Shown here one piece after another: positions 1-13,400 of a stretch of 64,000 bases of DNA. The notes beneath the pieces were generated by a model that saw nothing but the letters and a program-made list of their open reading frames with translations, did not search any database and was not told where the DNA came from. Location: contig RCAB01000282.1 in the NCBI GenBank assembly GCA_003640385.1, positions 18,530-82,529 on the forward strand. Direction: 5' to 3'. Each line of letters begins with the position of its first letter. Position 1 is the first letter of the stretch. The position numbers and the translations under genes are program-made. This DNA comes from Setaria digitata. Taxonomy: Eukaryota; Nematoda; Chromadorea; Rhabditida; Setariidae.

Positions 1-1373
1 GCTTCGTCGTATTTTTCGCCATCGTTCCTCTCCTTACGTTTCATTACCGTGACCTTCTTCTTTTTCTTCATCTTCTTCTTTCGCCTTCTTCTATCATTAT
101 TATTATTGTTTTTTTCTTTTTTTTTTTTTTTTTTTTNTTTATGTCAAGCAAAAAAAAGAAAGAAAAAATGATAAGATATGAAAGGTATAAACTTTCTTCT
201 CTTGTTTTCTTTTTGTTTTTTGCTAAACAAATGAGAAGTTGGAATTTCAACACATTCAAAGCATCTTGAAATTTCAAAAGAGATAAGAAAGTATGATCTA
301 ATCGAAAAATTAATTAGTTGATTTTCATCCATTTATTAGAAAAAGACTTTTTTTTTTTAAATTTCCGTTTAAAATTTAGCAGTATTAAAAAGGAAAAAAA
401 AAAGCTGTTAAAATAAATGGGAAGAAATAATAAACTCAGAATATTTTTCATTACCATTGATAAAATTTGCATTTAATCTCAATTAGCTTACTTCGTGCTT
501 GGAATAGATTTTACAGCGAAATTTTACTACCATTATCATTGTTATGTTTATCTCGCGAAGTACGGCTGTTTCTTCTTTTCAATTCATCGAAATTGAATTT
601 CCATTTCTTTTTTTGAACGAGAGATGGATTGAATTTTGATATAAGTGTTTATCAATACAATGTCTAATTCAATCAAATTGTTTGATTATTTCGTCTAGTT
701 TTTCCTTTCTATAATTAGATTACCAGCCAAATTCAAACATTTTTGATTTTTTCAAAAACGGAAGGCACTACAAGTTGTTAAACTATGCTAACCATTTTGT
801 CTAAGTCATCAGAGACATAAATATTTAATTGATTATTTTTATTTCTTCGGCGCTTCTACTTGTTTCTATGCGTATTTCTTCAGTTATTAAATCAAATTTC
901 TTCTTGCAAAGTTTCGAAAGATTTTTCGCACAAGTGCTAATTACAACTGATAATTTCATTCACAAATCATCACCGTCAACCGATGAGAGGGGGAGACGAG
1001 AGGGCTCGTATTAAATCAAACGAAATTATCTTTGCAAAATGATGATTGTAATTGTTTTGAATGTTATTACAATTACTTGTGATTGAATTATTCTATGCAT
1101 TCATATAGCAGCAGAATATCCGGGAAACTTCTGGGACAGATAAATTTCGGATGAAATTAAGTTAAAATGCTACATGGATCATCTAATCATTCGTTTTGCT
1201 CCCTTTTTACCATATCGTCCGGTTTTCATTTTCTTCCTCAAAAAATTATCGCGATTTTTAAAACCGGTCCTCTTAACATTGCAACAGTTTAACTTTCCTT
1301 TTTTTCTTTTTTGCATCTTGAAAAATTTTTGGAATATCAAATATGTTAGTCTCAGTGAACAGTTCTTTTTTAG

Positions 1374-2280
1374 GTGAAGACATCAATGGGACTACTAGAA
1401 GAAGCGAAGCGGTAAGTTTCTTATGAAGAATAAAATATGAGATGCCGAAGTAAAATTTCAATTTAGTGCAGGGAAATTTGACGTTTCACGTACGTCTGTT
1501 CTTATTCCATCACTTATTTGTAACAGAAAATACTAGGGGATATTTTGAAATGAAACACCTCATACACACTCGTAAAAGACATTTTGGAAGTGAAAAAATA
1601 CTAAGAAAAAACAACCTAAAGAATGCTTTCTCCTAATTGCTATTACCATTAATTGCAATTAATTATGTCGTTACGATGATTATTTAATAAAATATAGAAG
1701 TTTTGTCTCAACATATATAAAATATTACATACATATATATATATATATATGTATATATAATATATATATATTATATATAATATATATATATTATATATAT
1801 ATAATATAATATATAATATATATAATATATATATATATATATTATGTATTATATATATTATATATATATAATATATATATATTNATAATTATATATATAA
1901 TATATATATATAATACATATATATTATATATATATAATATAATATATAATATATATAATATATAATATATATAATATATATATATTATGTATTATATATA
2001 TTATATATATATAATATATATATATATATATTATATATTATATATTATACATTTATATATCAATATTATATTTACTAGTCACATAAAAAAAGTGATCAAG
2101 TGTTTTATCTTTTATCACAACAACAATAAGTTTATTTATTCATCATTTGATCAACTGATCATTTCTTTCTGAATACTAAATAGTATAATTCGCTTTTTTT
2201 TGGCAATTACATTTTCAAGAAATGTGTTTCGCTTTAATTTTTATTTCGTTTCAGGCACTCATTTCTTCTTTTGAAAAGTA
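1374..2280 (+). CDS. possible last two exons of a plus-strand gene
   Basis: A 38-nt segment (1374-1411) is bounded by TTCTTTTTTAG and GGTAAGT. In one frame it reads EDINGTTRRSEA. A good acceptor (TTATTTCGTTTCAG) at 2240-2253 opens a short segment that continues in phase as ALISSFEK and stops at TAA (2278-2280). An AATAAA lies about 195 bases downstream. I found no convincing upstream exon in the window, and the TA array lies inside the supposed intron. The splice signals are strong but the coding content is very short. I do not recognise the protein. Confidence 0.25.
1730..2060. repeat. TA-dinucleotide array with TATAATA interruptions
   Basis: About 330 bases of almost pure A and T in alternating order, with TAATATA variants and one ambiguous base at 1884. 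It is strongly self-complementary and can fold into cruciforms, and it is hard to assemble, so its true length is uncertain. Confidence 0.95.
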
Positions 2281-3170
2281 ATGTTGCGAAAATCGAAAAT
2301 TATGTCATTTTCATCTGTCACTTGAAGTGCTGTGCGCATTGCTGATTGATCCAATCCATGTCCCAGCTGAGATCGTTCATCCGTTTATTTGGACGTTTAA
2401 TTTCCAAACAGTAGTAATTATATTATCGATATTATTATGATCTTTCTTTCTTTGTGACCAATAATGAGTAATTAGAATAAAAATGTAATGCTATTTTGTG
2501 TAACGAGCGGTTGCTAAAAATGATTTTAATTATGCACAAAATAGATTAGTATATAAATTATTTAAAAAAACGGTAAGGCAATTTTTTTTTTTGTTCTCTT
2601 TCTACTTTGTTTTATCTATGAAAAATACTTTTTATTATGGTAACTTGAGAAGCTAAAATATACTAAAAAAAAAAAAAAAAAAAAAAAGTGCATAAAACAA
2701 ATTTTATAAAGTACAACAGATCAGAAGATTAAGTTTTTATCAAGTAGGCAATCTTAAAAATCACTTGTTTTAGAAACTTTATTTTCACACGTTTAATAAG
2801 GAGTTTTTTAATGAGCATCAACTGCTATTTGACAACAATTATCCAATAAATCAAGTTTAAATGTTCAGTGGTTTTGAAAAAGGAATAACTAGTAAAATTA
2901 AAATAATTTAATTGGGGAATATTTTTTTAATAGCTGATTTGAGAAAGTCTAGCAGCATGCAAATGTAATATGGCCGCTTAGCAATTTATCGTTCTTAAAT
3001 TTCAATTCAATTCGACATTTTTGTTCTTTCTAAAGGAAGTCAAAAGTTATTATCAAAAATATGGCAATTTTTTTTAAATATTTTAATATATTTACAAGTG
3101 TCTTAAGCATCTCAAGATGATTTGAGCAGATTTAATCATGAATTTTTTGATGAATATCAACTACTACTGT

Positions 3171-3558
3171 TCATGATATATCCATTTGATAAATTTTGAT
3201 AATAATACGACGAACGGAAGCAGAAAAAAAGATTTCATGACCGTTCTTTCTGATGATTGACATACTATGATGATGTTTTTCCTTTTGATGACTGGTGGGA
3301 ATACTTAAAAATGCAAATTGTAGAATGAGTGAAGTATCGGTTGACAAATCACTGCACAAAACCTTTAGACAAGAAAAACAGGTTACGAAGAGAAATCTGA
3401 TTGCCTCATCTGATGATTCCCTGATCATCTGTGATGATACCTTTCGGAAAGCAACCACAATTAATAAAGTGATTAGGCAGTACAATATACCGACCGGTAT
3501 CCATAAATTCTCACCTTCAAAGCTTCGAAATCTTAGCTCCAAATCCCTGAACCATTAA
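3171..3558. other. open reading frames on both strands, coding strand undecided
   Basis: The minus strand has a 123-codon ORF (3542-3171) starting MELRFRSFEGENLW with one hydrophobic stretch. The plus strand has an 87-codon ORF (3295-3558), and its inner ATG gives MSEVSVDKSLHKTF. Frames this long are unusual in DNA this AT-rich, and the block is locally GC-richer. Neither product is recognised and no flanking exon of matching phase was found. It could be one real exon, a young pseudogene or chance. Confidence 0.25.
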
Positions 3559-4540
3559 TATTCATGCTGCTCTACAATTCCTCATGTTTTGAATTCCCCG
3601 TTTACAGAGTAAAACGATTCTTGAAATTGGTAAAAAAAAGCAATAGTTATTCTGAAAACCTCAAACGCCAACTCGTCTGCCATTCATTTCAAGTCTCTTC
3701 ATATTCTTTCCCGGTGTAACCTTTTGACCTTTTTCTTTTTTTGAATTAAAGGTTATTTTTTAGATGGCCAAAAGTTCAAATAAAACTGGTCCTTCCAAAA
3801 AATCATCAGAAGTCCTGACAGGACTGAGATTCCTTCAACATCCTTTCTGTTTTCTCCTTATGAAGAGATCTTCATAAGGGGAAAACAAAAAGGAAAGCAA
3901 GCAGCAGTGAAAAACCCGCTTTAAAAGCCTTTAATAAAGACAGCAGACATTTTGAGAGCTTTTTCTTTTTTTCATTTTGCTTTTCAAACACTTTTAAAAA
4001 CATTGTATTGAAGCTTGGCTGCACTACAGGCATATAAGCGCACGAAAATAAAGTGCATTATTTAAACATTCCAAATACAGTCATCTGCAGTTTAAATTCA
4101 AATTCAGCCCGATTTATTGATGTTCATTATGATGAAAATTGCTAATTACTCAAAGCAATAACAATGAAGGAAAAAAAACAATCAAGAGGAAAAATAAAAT
4201 ACAACACAGAATGGGATGTCCAAGAAAAAGAAAGTGTCGAAACTTTTTTTCCTCGACTTTAAAACTATAGGGTCAACAAGAAAGTCACTTCTCCCATACT
4301 TTTTTTTATTTCCTTTTTGCTCCCTGTAACTAGCCAATCCAGAAACTACAGAAAAACTATTCTGAAAGCTCGAAATTGAGGAGAATTCAAAAGGGAGCTA
4401 ATTAAATTAAAATAAATAAAAGTCGATGAATTTCAAATAACATGATAACAAATAATTGCTTGCGTTTATCTGTTATCGTGTGTCTTTGTTAATATGGAGA
4501 TCAATTTCCGGATGCTTGCGTCCTTCCAATAATCTTGACC

Positions 4541-4727
4541 CACACCACCGCCGATATCAGCATCAGCACTAACAGAACCACAGCCACCACCACTACTACC
4601 ATTATCACCAACACCACTACCACCACAAATCATCATTATCACCACATTACTACTACAACCACCACTACTGTTACTACCATCACCACCACTGCCACTGCCA
4701 CCACCACCACCACCACCACCACCACCG
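4541..4727. repeat. degenerate ACC/ACT trinucleotide repeat
   Basis: Trinucleotide repeat of CCA/CTA/TCA units on the plus strand. It is open as Thr/His-rich (plus) and Gly/Ser-rich (minus) peptides. No splice context or flanking coding sequence supports translation. It lies 0.7-0.9 kb beyond the WNK stop codon. Confidence 0.85.
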
Positions 4728-5152
4728 AAGCACTTGTGAAAATCTCTCGAGTCTCCTGAAACTGCATTCAAAGACTGCTTAAACAAAGAGGAACATCGAT
4801 ATGCTTTTATCTCACTCAAACTTACCAAACATGTAAGAGAAAACCTAATTCCTCCACAAGTTCAAAGAAGAAGAAATCCTTAAATTCCACTTTATCTACA
4901 GAACTAAAGCGATTCAGTTCAGGAGGCGAGAAGGTGAGCAGAGAAATAAAAAAAGACTGTGTAAATGAGGTACGTATGCTGCCAACAGAAAATTATGTAT
5001 TAATCCAGGAATTTTTTTTTTTTTTTTTTTCAAATAAAAAAAATAGACCATAACCGCGTGCATTAACCGACAACAAACGAACGCAACCAAAAATAAATAA
5101 AAATTACCAAATAGGATTGGCATTAGCAATAGTGAGTGAGACCTAACAATTG

Positions 5153-5158
5153 TTTAAT
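5153..5158 (-). terminator. candidate WNK poly(A) signal, variant ATTAAA
   Basis: Reads ATTAAA on the minus strand, about 295 bases after the WNK stop codon. No canonical AATAAA in WNK orientation lies closer to the stop. In such AT-rich DNA the hexamer alone is weak evidence. Confidence 0.25.
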
Positions 5159-5450
5159 GCAATGGGACATGTGATGGATGCAACTGTAAAATTAAGACAA
5201 AAAGAAAAATAAATTTGAAGAAATTGCAAACAGAAATCTTGAATGTTAAATTTGTACAAATAATCGAGAGCTCTTTAGCGAATAAATCAAACAGCTAGTG
5301 AAATAAGCCTTCAGTACAACCGTATTCGGTATGTGATATTAAGCTAACTGACATAATACACTGAATAACCGAACAGTCCCGACAGATGAGAAAAATAAAA
5401 AGAAAAATGGTGAAGGTGTCCACTACATTTCACTATTATTATAAGCCATC

Positions 5451-7450
5451 TCACTGCGGAGGTGTACTAAATGTTTCACGCAGCTGACGTTCAATATTGT
5501 AATTGAGCGACGGCGCGACCTCCGTGATAGCGCTTCTTCTATGAATGATTGTTGGCACCGGTTGTCTTGACAAAATACCTCCATGGAAATAACAACCATG
5601 GTCTAAATTGCTACTCAAGCTATTCCCTTGTTGTTGTTGTTGTTGTTGTTGTTGCTGCTGCTGCTGCTGATGTTGATGTTGATGGTGGTGATGATAATGG
5701 CGATGCTGATCAACTATATTACTGTTAATTTGAAAAGTATAATGAGTTGAGGGATGAGCTGGTCTCCGCGATAGGGCGGCATCGACGGATGTATGACGAG
5801 CACATTCAGCCAATGAAGTTGTCGCATAAGCTCGTCGGGGCTGCAGTAAGTGTAAAAGCGAACAGTAAATGAATTAGTGGAATTAAAAAGTATACATATG
5901 AAAAAAAAAAAAAAAAAAAAAAAAAAGAAAAAAAGACGAAACTGGAGGAAAAAATTTAAAAAGTGCAAACGCTTAAATATGAAAAAGATATCAAATAATT
6001 CTCTTCAAATCTTCGTGGTGATAATAAAAAATACATACTAAAGTATCTCTTAATGGTGGAAGATGTTGTCCAAGAAAACTATTCTGCGGTGGACTGCCAG
6101 GAAGCGATATTGATGAAGGAAGCGTTATTCGAGAAGTGATATGAGGACCAACTATAGGATGATACGGAATGTGAACTGGACCATGTGGGCTACTGCCAGA
6201 GCTATCCATGGAACGAGTGAAACAGCTGCCACCAGTGCCTAGCATAGTACTTCCGTTATTTGGCTGATTATGACGCAAACGTAGACGTGCCAGCTGCAAT
6301 TCCCGACGCTGTCGCTCACGTAATTGCTCCATCTCAAGCCTGTGTCTGCAAAATGAATGTTTACACTTTTGGAGAAAAACAATGCGGGTAAGAAATTTAA
6401 AACAACCTAAAACCAACAAAAGAAAAAACTGGCTAAACTCATACTCATGAAATTCCTGATCTAAGAAAAATAATACGTACATTATATTCAAAATACGGTA
6501 TGGAATCATCCGCAGAACGAATCCCAGAAATTCCATGATCAATGCTGACTACAGCTGAAGCCTGAATGTTAAAGGCCTAGGAGAGGTCTTATCCACACAA
6601 AATAAGTACCTCTGTATTAGCGACTGTATAGCTTCATCGTCCTCATCGTTATATTCTTCATCAAGCTGAAAGAAACCCTCGCACTAGTAGTAATCTTAGC
6701 ATTACAGAACAACGCAAAAACAACACATTCCCTTGTTATGTTATAGTATTTATTGCTATTTTAATCTATGAATTGGCAATAGTATGCTACAGAAATGATA
6801 TTGATATTTCTAAGAAGCGACTAAGGATCGATTATTTAATTAAAAATAAAAACATCAAAAAATTCCTCTGCTAAAACTTTTGTTACTCACAGTAGAGTAG
6901 TTTTCAGTACCTAAATACATCTGAGGTAGTGGACTTGTATACTGTTGCACTTGGAAATTCCAGATGAATTTGACTCAACTACAATTTCCTCCAAGAAATT
7001 AGAAATGATCTGTAACTTTTTGTTCATAACCTTCGAATTGTACTTGGTGCGCACTAATTATACACAGCTGTGACAACGAATCCAAAATATTATACATGCA
7101 TCTCAATCGACTAATATTCGAATTAGTGCAACAAAAGAACTCCTCACAATCACTACTGAGAAAGTAATCCAGGGAAAGCAATGACCTTATACCTAAGCAC
7201 TAAATAACAAATAAGGTGCATCTGTTAGCAATGAAGCATGTGTCAAGGTGAACAAACATGCAAATCCTGATAAGGTAATAAAATCAGCCTGAAATAACAT
7301 TGCAGATCCACAATTTTTAGAATAGATCACATAACATAACCAAAGCAGGCACAAGCGACACGAATAGAAATTTACTTGTAATATTTCCAGAAGCAGCAAC
7401 TTGACTCGTTTATACTTACTGACCATTAGACTCCTTTTGCGTCGATGATC
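5451..7450 (-). other. wnk-1: WNK C-terminal exons 26-30: coiled coil and His/Gln-rich tail
   Basis: Exon 26 is a 31-nt micro-exon ([10 protein letters not shown]). Exon 27 has two usable acceptors. Exon 28 ([14 protein letters not shown]) and exon 29 join to give [19 protein letters not shown], an Arg/Glu/Leu coiled coil of about residues 1597-1630. It sits where vertebrate WNKs carry the C-terminal HQ-type dimerisation helix. Exon 30 encodes a low-complexity tail with [11 protein letters not shown] followed by about 14 Gln and ends RETFSTPPQ then TGA at 5453-5451. The Gln codons are mostly CAA, followed by a CAG block. Confidence 0.85.
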
Positions 7451-10400
7451 CTGCAGTTATGAACCATGCGTTGCAAGCAAGCGAAAAAAAAAAAAAAAAA
7501 AAAATTCAAAACTGTACATGCACACAAAAAGAAAAGTAAAAACACTGCAGTATTGTTCAAAAACAAACTTGGAAATCAAAGAAGAAATATCTGGAACATG
7601 AAAAAAAAAAGCAATTTAGAATGATATTAATTGAATAACCAGAAAAAAAATTACAGGAGTTCTAACTGTCTTCTCTAAATTATGGTTTCAAAAGTGCACA
7701 ATATAATTCATGAAACAAATGTACATATTTCCGTTTATTTTGAAAACGGATATTTAAATCACTGTACCATAACTATCCCCAATACAGTGGAATATATTGC
7801 CGAACGATACTACATCTGTAAGCCAAAAATCGCCACAATACGAGGCTTCTATCCCAAGTCATAAATGATTTAAATCCTCTAACGCTTTATTACTATTTTA
7901 TGCAACCATTTCTATGGCATATTTTATGGTACAGAGAAAGATCTGTTCATCAGGTCTAAAAAATAACTTCCTAGCTTTATGAAAATATTTGATATAAAGC
8001 GAATTTCTGGAAGGTTAGACATCACAAAAAAAAAAAGGCAAAAAAGAGAAATACAGTCATATGAATATTACTGATACCTAAGCCATGCCTGTTTTCAAAT
8101 TAAGAATAATCACAACACGTATAAAGACCCTACACTTCAGCTAACAAAAAAAAAAAAAAAAATGACAGCTATGGGCCTCTTCAATTTTCACATAAAAAAA
8201 AAATGTCTAATTTAAATTTTTATTTTTTCTAAGTCACTGGAAGATCGGAACTGAAGGGTAGAACATCTTATCATTCTCTATATGCAACTGGCTACACACT
8301 GGATTATTTTGTCTTTCTCCACCAAAAACTCATTTTCCAAACAACTCTTCAGTAAAAGACTTTTTCACAAGAGTCAAGATTTACAACTAAAAAAATAACC
8401 CAGATGTGCAAAGAAAATCTGGATCTCCTAAGGGAAAATTCAGTTTTTAGAGGAGTAAATCCAAGAATTTATCTTGAAAATACTTAAAGTATTGCTTCAC
8501 ACTTACTTCTCTTTTATCTTAAAGAATTATAAATTGAGAAGTTAATGTACCTGCGACAGTACCACCATCCTTATCGATTCTTTTAAGCAAGTAAGCGAAA
8601 TGGAAATCTGCTAAATCATAAGACCATCCAGAAAGATACAAAAATAAATAGACAAAAATCTTAGTTCACAAAACAAGAAGACATAAAAACAGAGTATCCT
8701 AAAATAGTTACTAAAATAAAGGAAAAAAACCGGAAGCGAAACACAGATGGATGGAATAATAATACATACAATTAAGCATCTTATCAAATAAAGCACACCA
8801 ATGCATTCCAAAAGCGGTCTTTATAAAACGCAAAGAAGCAACTAAAACCATTTCAGATATTCAATCTGGTAAGTTCAGGCTACCGGTATATATATGTATA
8901 AAAATATATATATCGTAAAAATACGGTCATATTGCAAAAGTGCAAGAAGGTGAATATGTGCAGCCAAAAAACCTTCACCGTAATCATGAAAAGTGAAAGG
9001 AAAGTGATAATTTCGTTAATTTAATGTGGAGATGGGTGTTTGAAGAACAACTGATGCTAGATGAGTTCTACATCTATGAACTAGCTACAAAACTATTACT
9101 TTCATTAAAATCAAAAAAGAGGAAAAACCTGAAAATCATAGTCGGAGTTGTAAGATGTTGTTGGACTAAACATATGATCGAGTGGATCACGTGTGCTGAT
9201 CAATTCCGTTTGGCTAGCCGAATCGCTGAAATGCGTTGGTGGTGGTGTACCAACGTGAAATACCGCTCCCTTCGGCACATTCACTGAAGCAAGCTCGTTG
9301 GTTGATCTTTGCGTTGCTTCACACGTTTCGGACGTCAAAATACATGGTTGTTGGACCGAGTGAATTGCATCCAACGACGAAACCTGCGTTAAGCTTGTTT
9401 GTTGAGTATCTATATTTGTAGTAGTAAGATTATTGATACGGTAATTTGGATGCGTTGAATTAACGATATGAGATACCGTTGAGCAACACCCATGTGTACC
9501 CAAAGTCGTTGTTAGCGCTGTCTCCAAATTTTCGAATTTCGCTAAAGGAGCTGAATTCGCTGTCGAACCACCACCATCTGAAATTGTCGTACTGGTACCG
9601 CTGTTTATTTGGGTAGCTACGGTGAGAACATTTGACGTAGCGTCGTCGCTGCTTGCAACATTTGGTGATGCTGCCCCCGGACAATTTCCGTCCTCCGATT
9701 TTCCATTTCCTCCTCCTCCTCCTCCACCTTCTACTGCGTTTCCTACCAACATTTTCACATCTTCCGGTGTATGTTTTGTTGCATCACTGGTTGGCACGAC
9801 TCTCTGTAGTAAAATGTAAGTTTTGTACTAACGAAAATACACGTTTTCAAATTTTAGAATTAACGATTACCAAAAAGGATTAGAAAAAAGAAATTAATGG
9901 GATAAAATTTGCTTAAAATTTTAAAACTGAAACATAACAGAAGGGACAAGTTCATTTCAACGTACATCATGAATCAAATTTTTGATACAATTCATTATCG
10001 CGTTCAAGAAGGGAGAATTATGAAACTCCTTTCCAAAACACGAATTAGATTCTGTTGTACACATGTTCCGTTCTTCAAATAATATTCAAAATCATGAATG
10101 CAAGTAATACGATAGAAGCAAAATCGTAGTGGGTTTATAGTTATAAAACGGTACTACTGTTACTGTTAAACAGAAGCCCTTCTAAAAAAGCACAAAAAGC
10201 AATTCAATCGAAAGAAAGAATGCCCAAAAATAATTACAACACTGCAAGAAAAAGAAAAAAAAAAAAACATTGGCTTCACCAACTAATTAATCAGAAAAAT
10301 TGAAGTGAATGGACCAAAACTTATTAGAGAACTTGCACAATAAGCCCATTTCAAGCGCAAGTGAAGAAATATGCAAAAAGGAAGAAACAACATGCGCCCT

Positions 10401-13400
10401 CAGTCTTTTCTTCAATCCACGTAATGCTTAGATGGGCAAAACATTCATGTTTTGCAGAGGTATACAAATAACTTACATTTTGCGAATCCTACCTCTCTCC
10501 AATTACGACTTCTATTTTTAACCCGATGTTTATCTATAATGCATTTCATAGCGAACTAAGCGTAGATACAAATCCGATGTTGTATAATAAGAAATGGAAG
10601 TTGCCCAGCATAACTTACCTTATCCACTCCAAAATTGATATCCTGTAAATTCGTAACGCCCGCATGAAGCATACTTGGTGATTGATGTTCTGTAGAAATC
10701 GGTGGGACATGACCGGCATTATCAACACCCAGCGGCGGTACAGAACCAGCTTCACGAGGCTCAACATGAATTACCTGAAAAAATGAAGTGAAACAAATTT
10801 CAAGAATTGCCCACACATGCTATGAAATAATTGATGGAAGGAACGAGGTAACCTTCTGCAGCGCATCAGCCAGTTCATTCAATGTATCAACATGCAAGAT
10901 CCCAGCCTCCGGAGTAGCACTTGTGATCCCCGGCGTTATCGTTCCAGATACAATATTTGGCAGTGTTGTGGGTAACAATGGTGCTGTTGAAACAGTATGT
11001 GAACTAGGCGTAAGTGCTGGAGATTGCTGCGTTTGCGTTACTGGTGTAACAGTTTCATTACTTTGGCAAGCAACTTCTTCCATTTGTTCGCCTTGCATTT
11101 TCTGACTTAACGCCAACAACTTATCATTTAGATCTGCCAAATCATGCGTCAAATTGCTATGCATGGATGGAGTATGTGGTAAAGATGTACAAGGTAACGA
11201 ACCTGAAAAATGAAATATCGAAATTATCGTCAATAGCACGTTATCAGGAACATTACTCGGGAAAGATTAAAGGGCGAACACCACCCATTACTTTGTGGTT
11301 TGGGTAATAAAACAGCGAAATTGAACTGTATGACTGAATAAGTGCAATAGCCTTAATGGGTACGCCAATAATTTTTAACCAAATTCTCGATAAAGATAAT
11401 TTCCTTTACCTCCAGAAACTGCAGGAAGATCTGGTGGTGGACCTGAGCCTGAATTTGCTGTAGCAGAAACGTTATTCGGTGGATTTACGCCGCTCACTTT
11501 ACAAAGTTCACTTTCTAATTTTCTCAGTGTTGTACGCGACTCAATGTTTCCCACATGCTGCGGAACTGCTGTTGATACATTCAAGGTCTGTGATGGATTA
11601 ATTGACGATGATGATATATTATTGCTAACGCCAATCACGATTGAAGGAGCATCCTTTACCTTCAAATACCATCGTTTACAGAGGTTTTAACTGTGTTCCA
11701 GAGTTCACAATAAAATGAACGGTGGGTGGACTACCATGTAGTTAAAACAATTTCTTAATTTAAGGATATCATTTCTATGAGAAGTTTTGGAACTAGATTT
11801 ACAAATGATGAAAGGTGATCTTTATGAGAAAGTGATTACTGAATTACTTAACTAAAGAAAGCATGTGAGTCTGAACAAAATGGGTTACGTGAAAATATCT
11901 GCTGATAGTTCTAAAATTCCACATTTTTAAACTTGGTAATATACTTACACAGCCTGCAGGTTGTTGAATTGATGATGAAGCAGGTGAATGGGTTTCCAAT
12001 TGAGAAGCACATGACTGTGAGGCCTGACTCCCCTGGGGCTCACTAAGCGGACTATTATCCGTATGACTGGCAGCAGCTGTCGTAACTTCGCCAATAGGGA
12101 CTGCAGTTGATGGCACTGGTTGGACCTAAAACCGATAAAAACTATACAAATATTATTGCAGTTCAAAAACACTATGAATAGTGAATATCAAACTCTTATA
12201 AAATGTACGATTAATAGGCTGCAAGTGGTAATGTACTACACAACCGTCTTCATTGCAGAATTTCTTTAACTCAACGAAATTTCACATCTTAGTTCAATTT
12301 AATGTGTCTGCATTTTTTCTTTTTTTAAATATGAAACCTTGAAACGGCTGATTGTGGTAGGTCCCGACGACTTGATTGAAGAGGAAGACACAGAAGAAGT
12401 AGCAGGTATGACCTGAGAAATTGCACCTGTCGATGTTTGCAGTGGTGCTGTTGTTGAAGATACGGAAGTTGTCACGGGTGTCACAGAAGACTGTGCCGAC
12501 AAACTTGCAGTAGCAGCTAACTTCTGAAGAATAGTGCGAAATGACGGCTGAGACTATTGAATGGAATATATTCAAAAATATAACCCTCTTTATCAATGCG
12601 GAAAAGGAAATGCATTACCACTGCACGAAGAAATAATATTGGAAGCAAACAGGAGGAAGTTCACTATTAACTTATCTTCCAGATCCCTGTCTACTGGTTT
12701 ATTTTCAAGAATCTTCACAACTCTAATAGAAGAAGGAAAATGAACAGTTGAAACATCTTTTGTTAACCATCTCTTTTTTATTAATCATTATAAATAGAAA
12801 TATAAGCTGTTAAAAGTACGTCTGTACTTACTGTATGTTGAATATTGGAACTAAGAGATGGCAAAGTAGATGAACTACTGATATCAATAGGTAGCGTAGA
12901 TTTAGTAACCAAAAAACGTGATGCTTTTGTTGTTGTTGGAGCAGGGGCTGGAACAGGACTAGTAATACTGGGAGTTGTAGCCGTATTGGATGCAGTTGTG
13001 ACTGAAACAACTGAAACTGATGGTTGTTGTGTTGAAGATGCTGTTAGTTGCTGCGCCATCACAGACAAACCTTGCGTTACAGAAGCAGGTGTTTTCGATG
13101 AAACAACGGATGACAAGGTATTGTCCGATGTCTGCAAAATGAGAATTACGACATGCGAAAAAGTTAAGAGGATGCAGAGAGTAATCAAAGAATTTTGCAT
13201 TTCATCTGTGGGCTAAAAATTTAAACAGTTATATAGCAACGCTTGTTTAATTTTAATGTTAATTTTATCTTTAGCACCCTTCAGGACTCTGATAAGCTCA
13301 CAAACAGTTGTGAAAAGTTACAGTGCTTTGGAAAAACTCCACAAAATGATATAACTCCCCTACCGACTGTGAAGCTGAAGAATTCGGCGCCGTCTGATCA

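Noticed and set aside
4466..4828. Gly/Ser-rich minus ORF and Thr-rich plus ORF
   Set aside because: Both are readings of a trinucleotide repeat; no flanking coding sequence.
12845..13216. 123-codon plus-strand ORF rich in Val/Asp/Thr
   Set aside because: Antisense shadow of WNK exon 19, which fits the minus-strand gene at both junctions.
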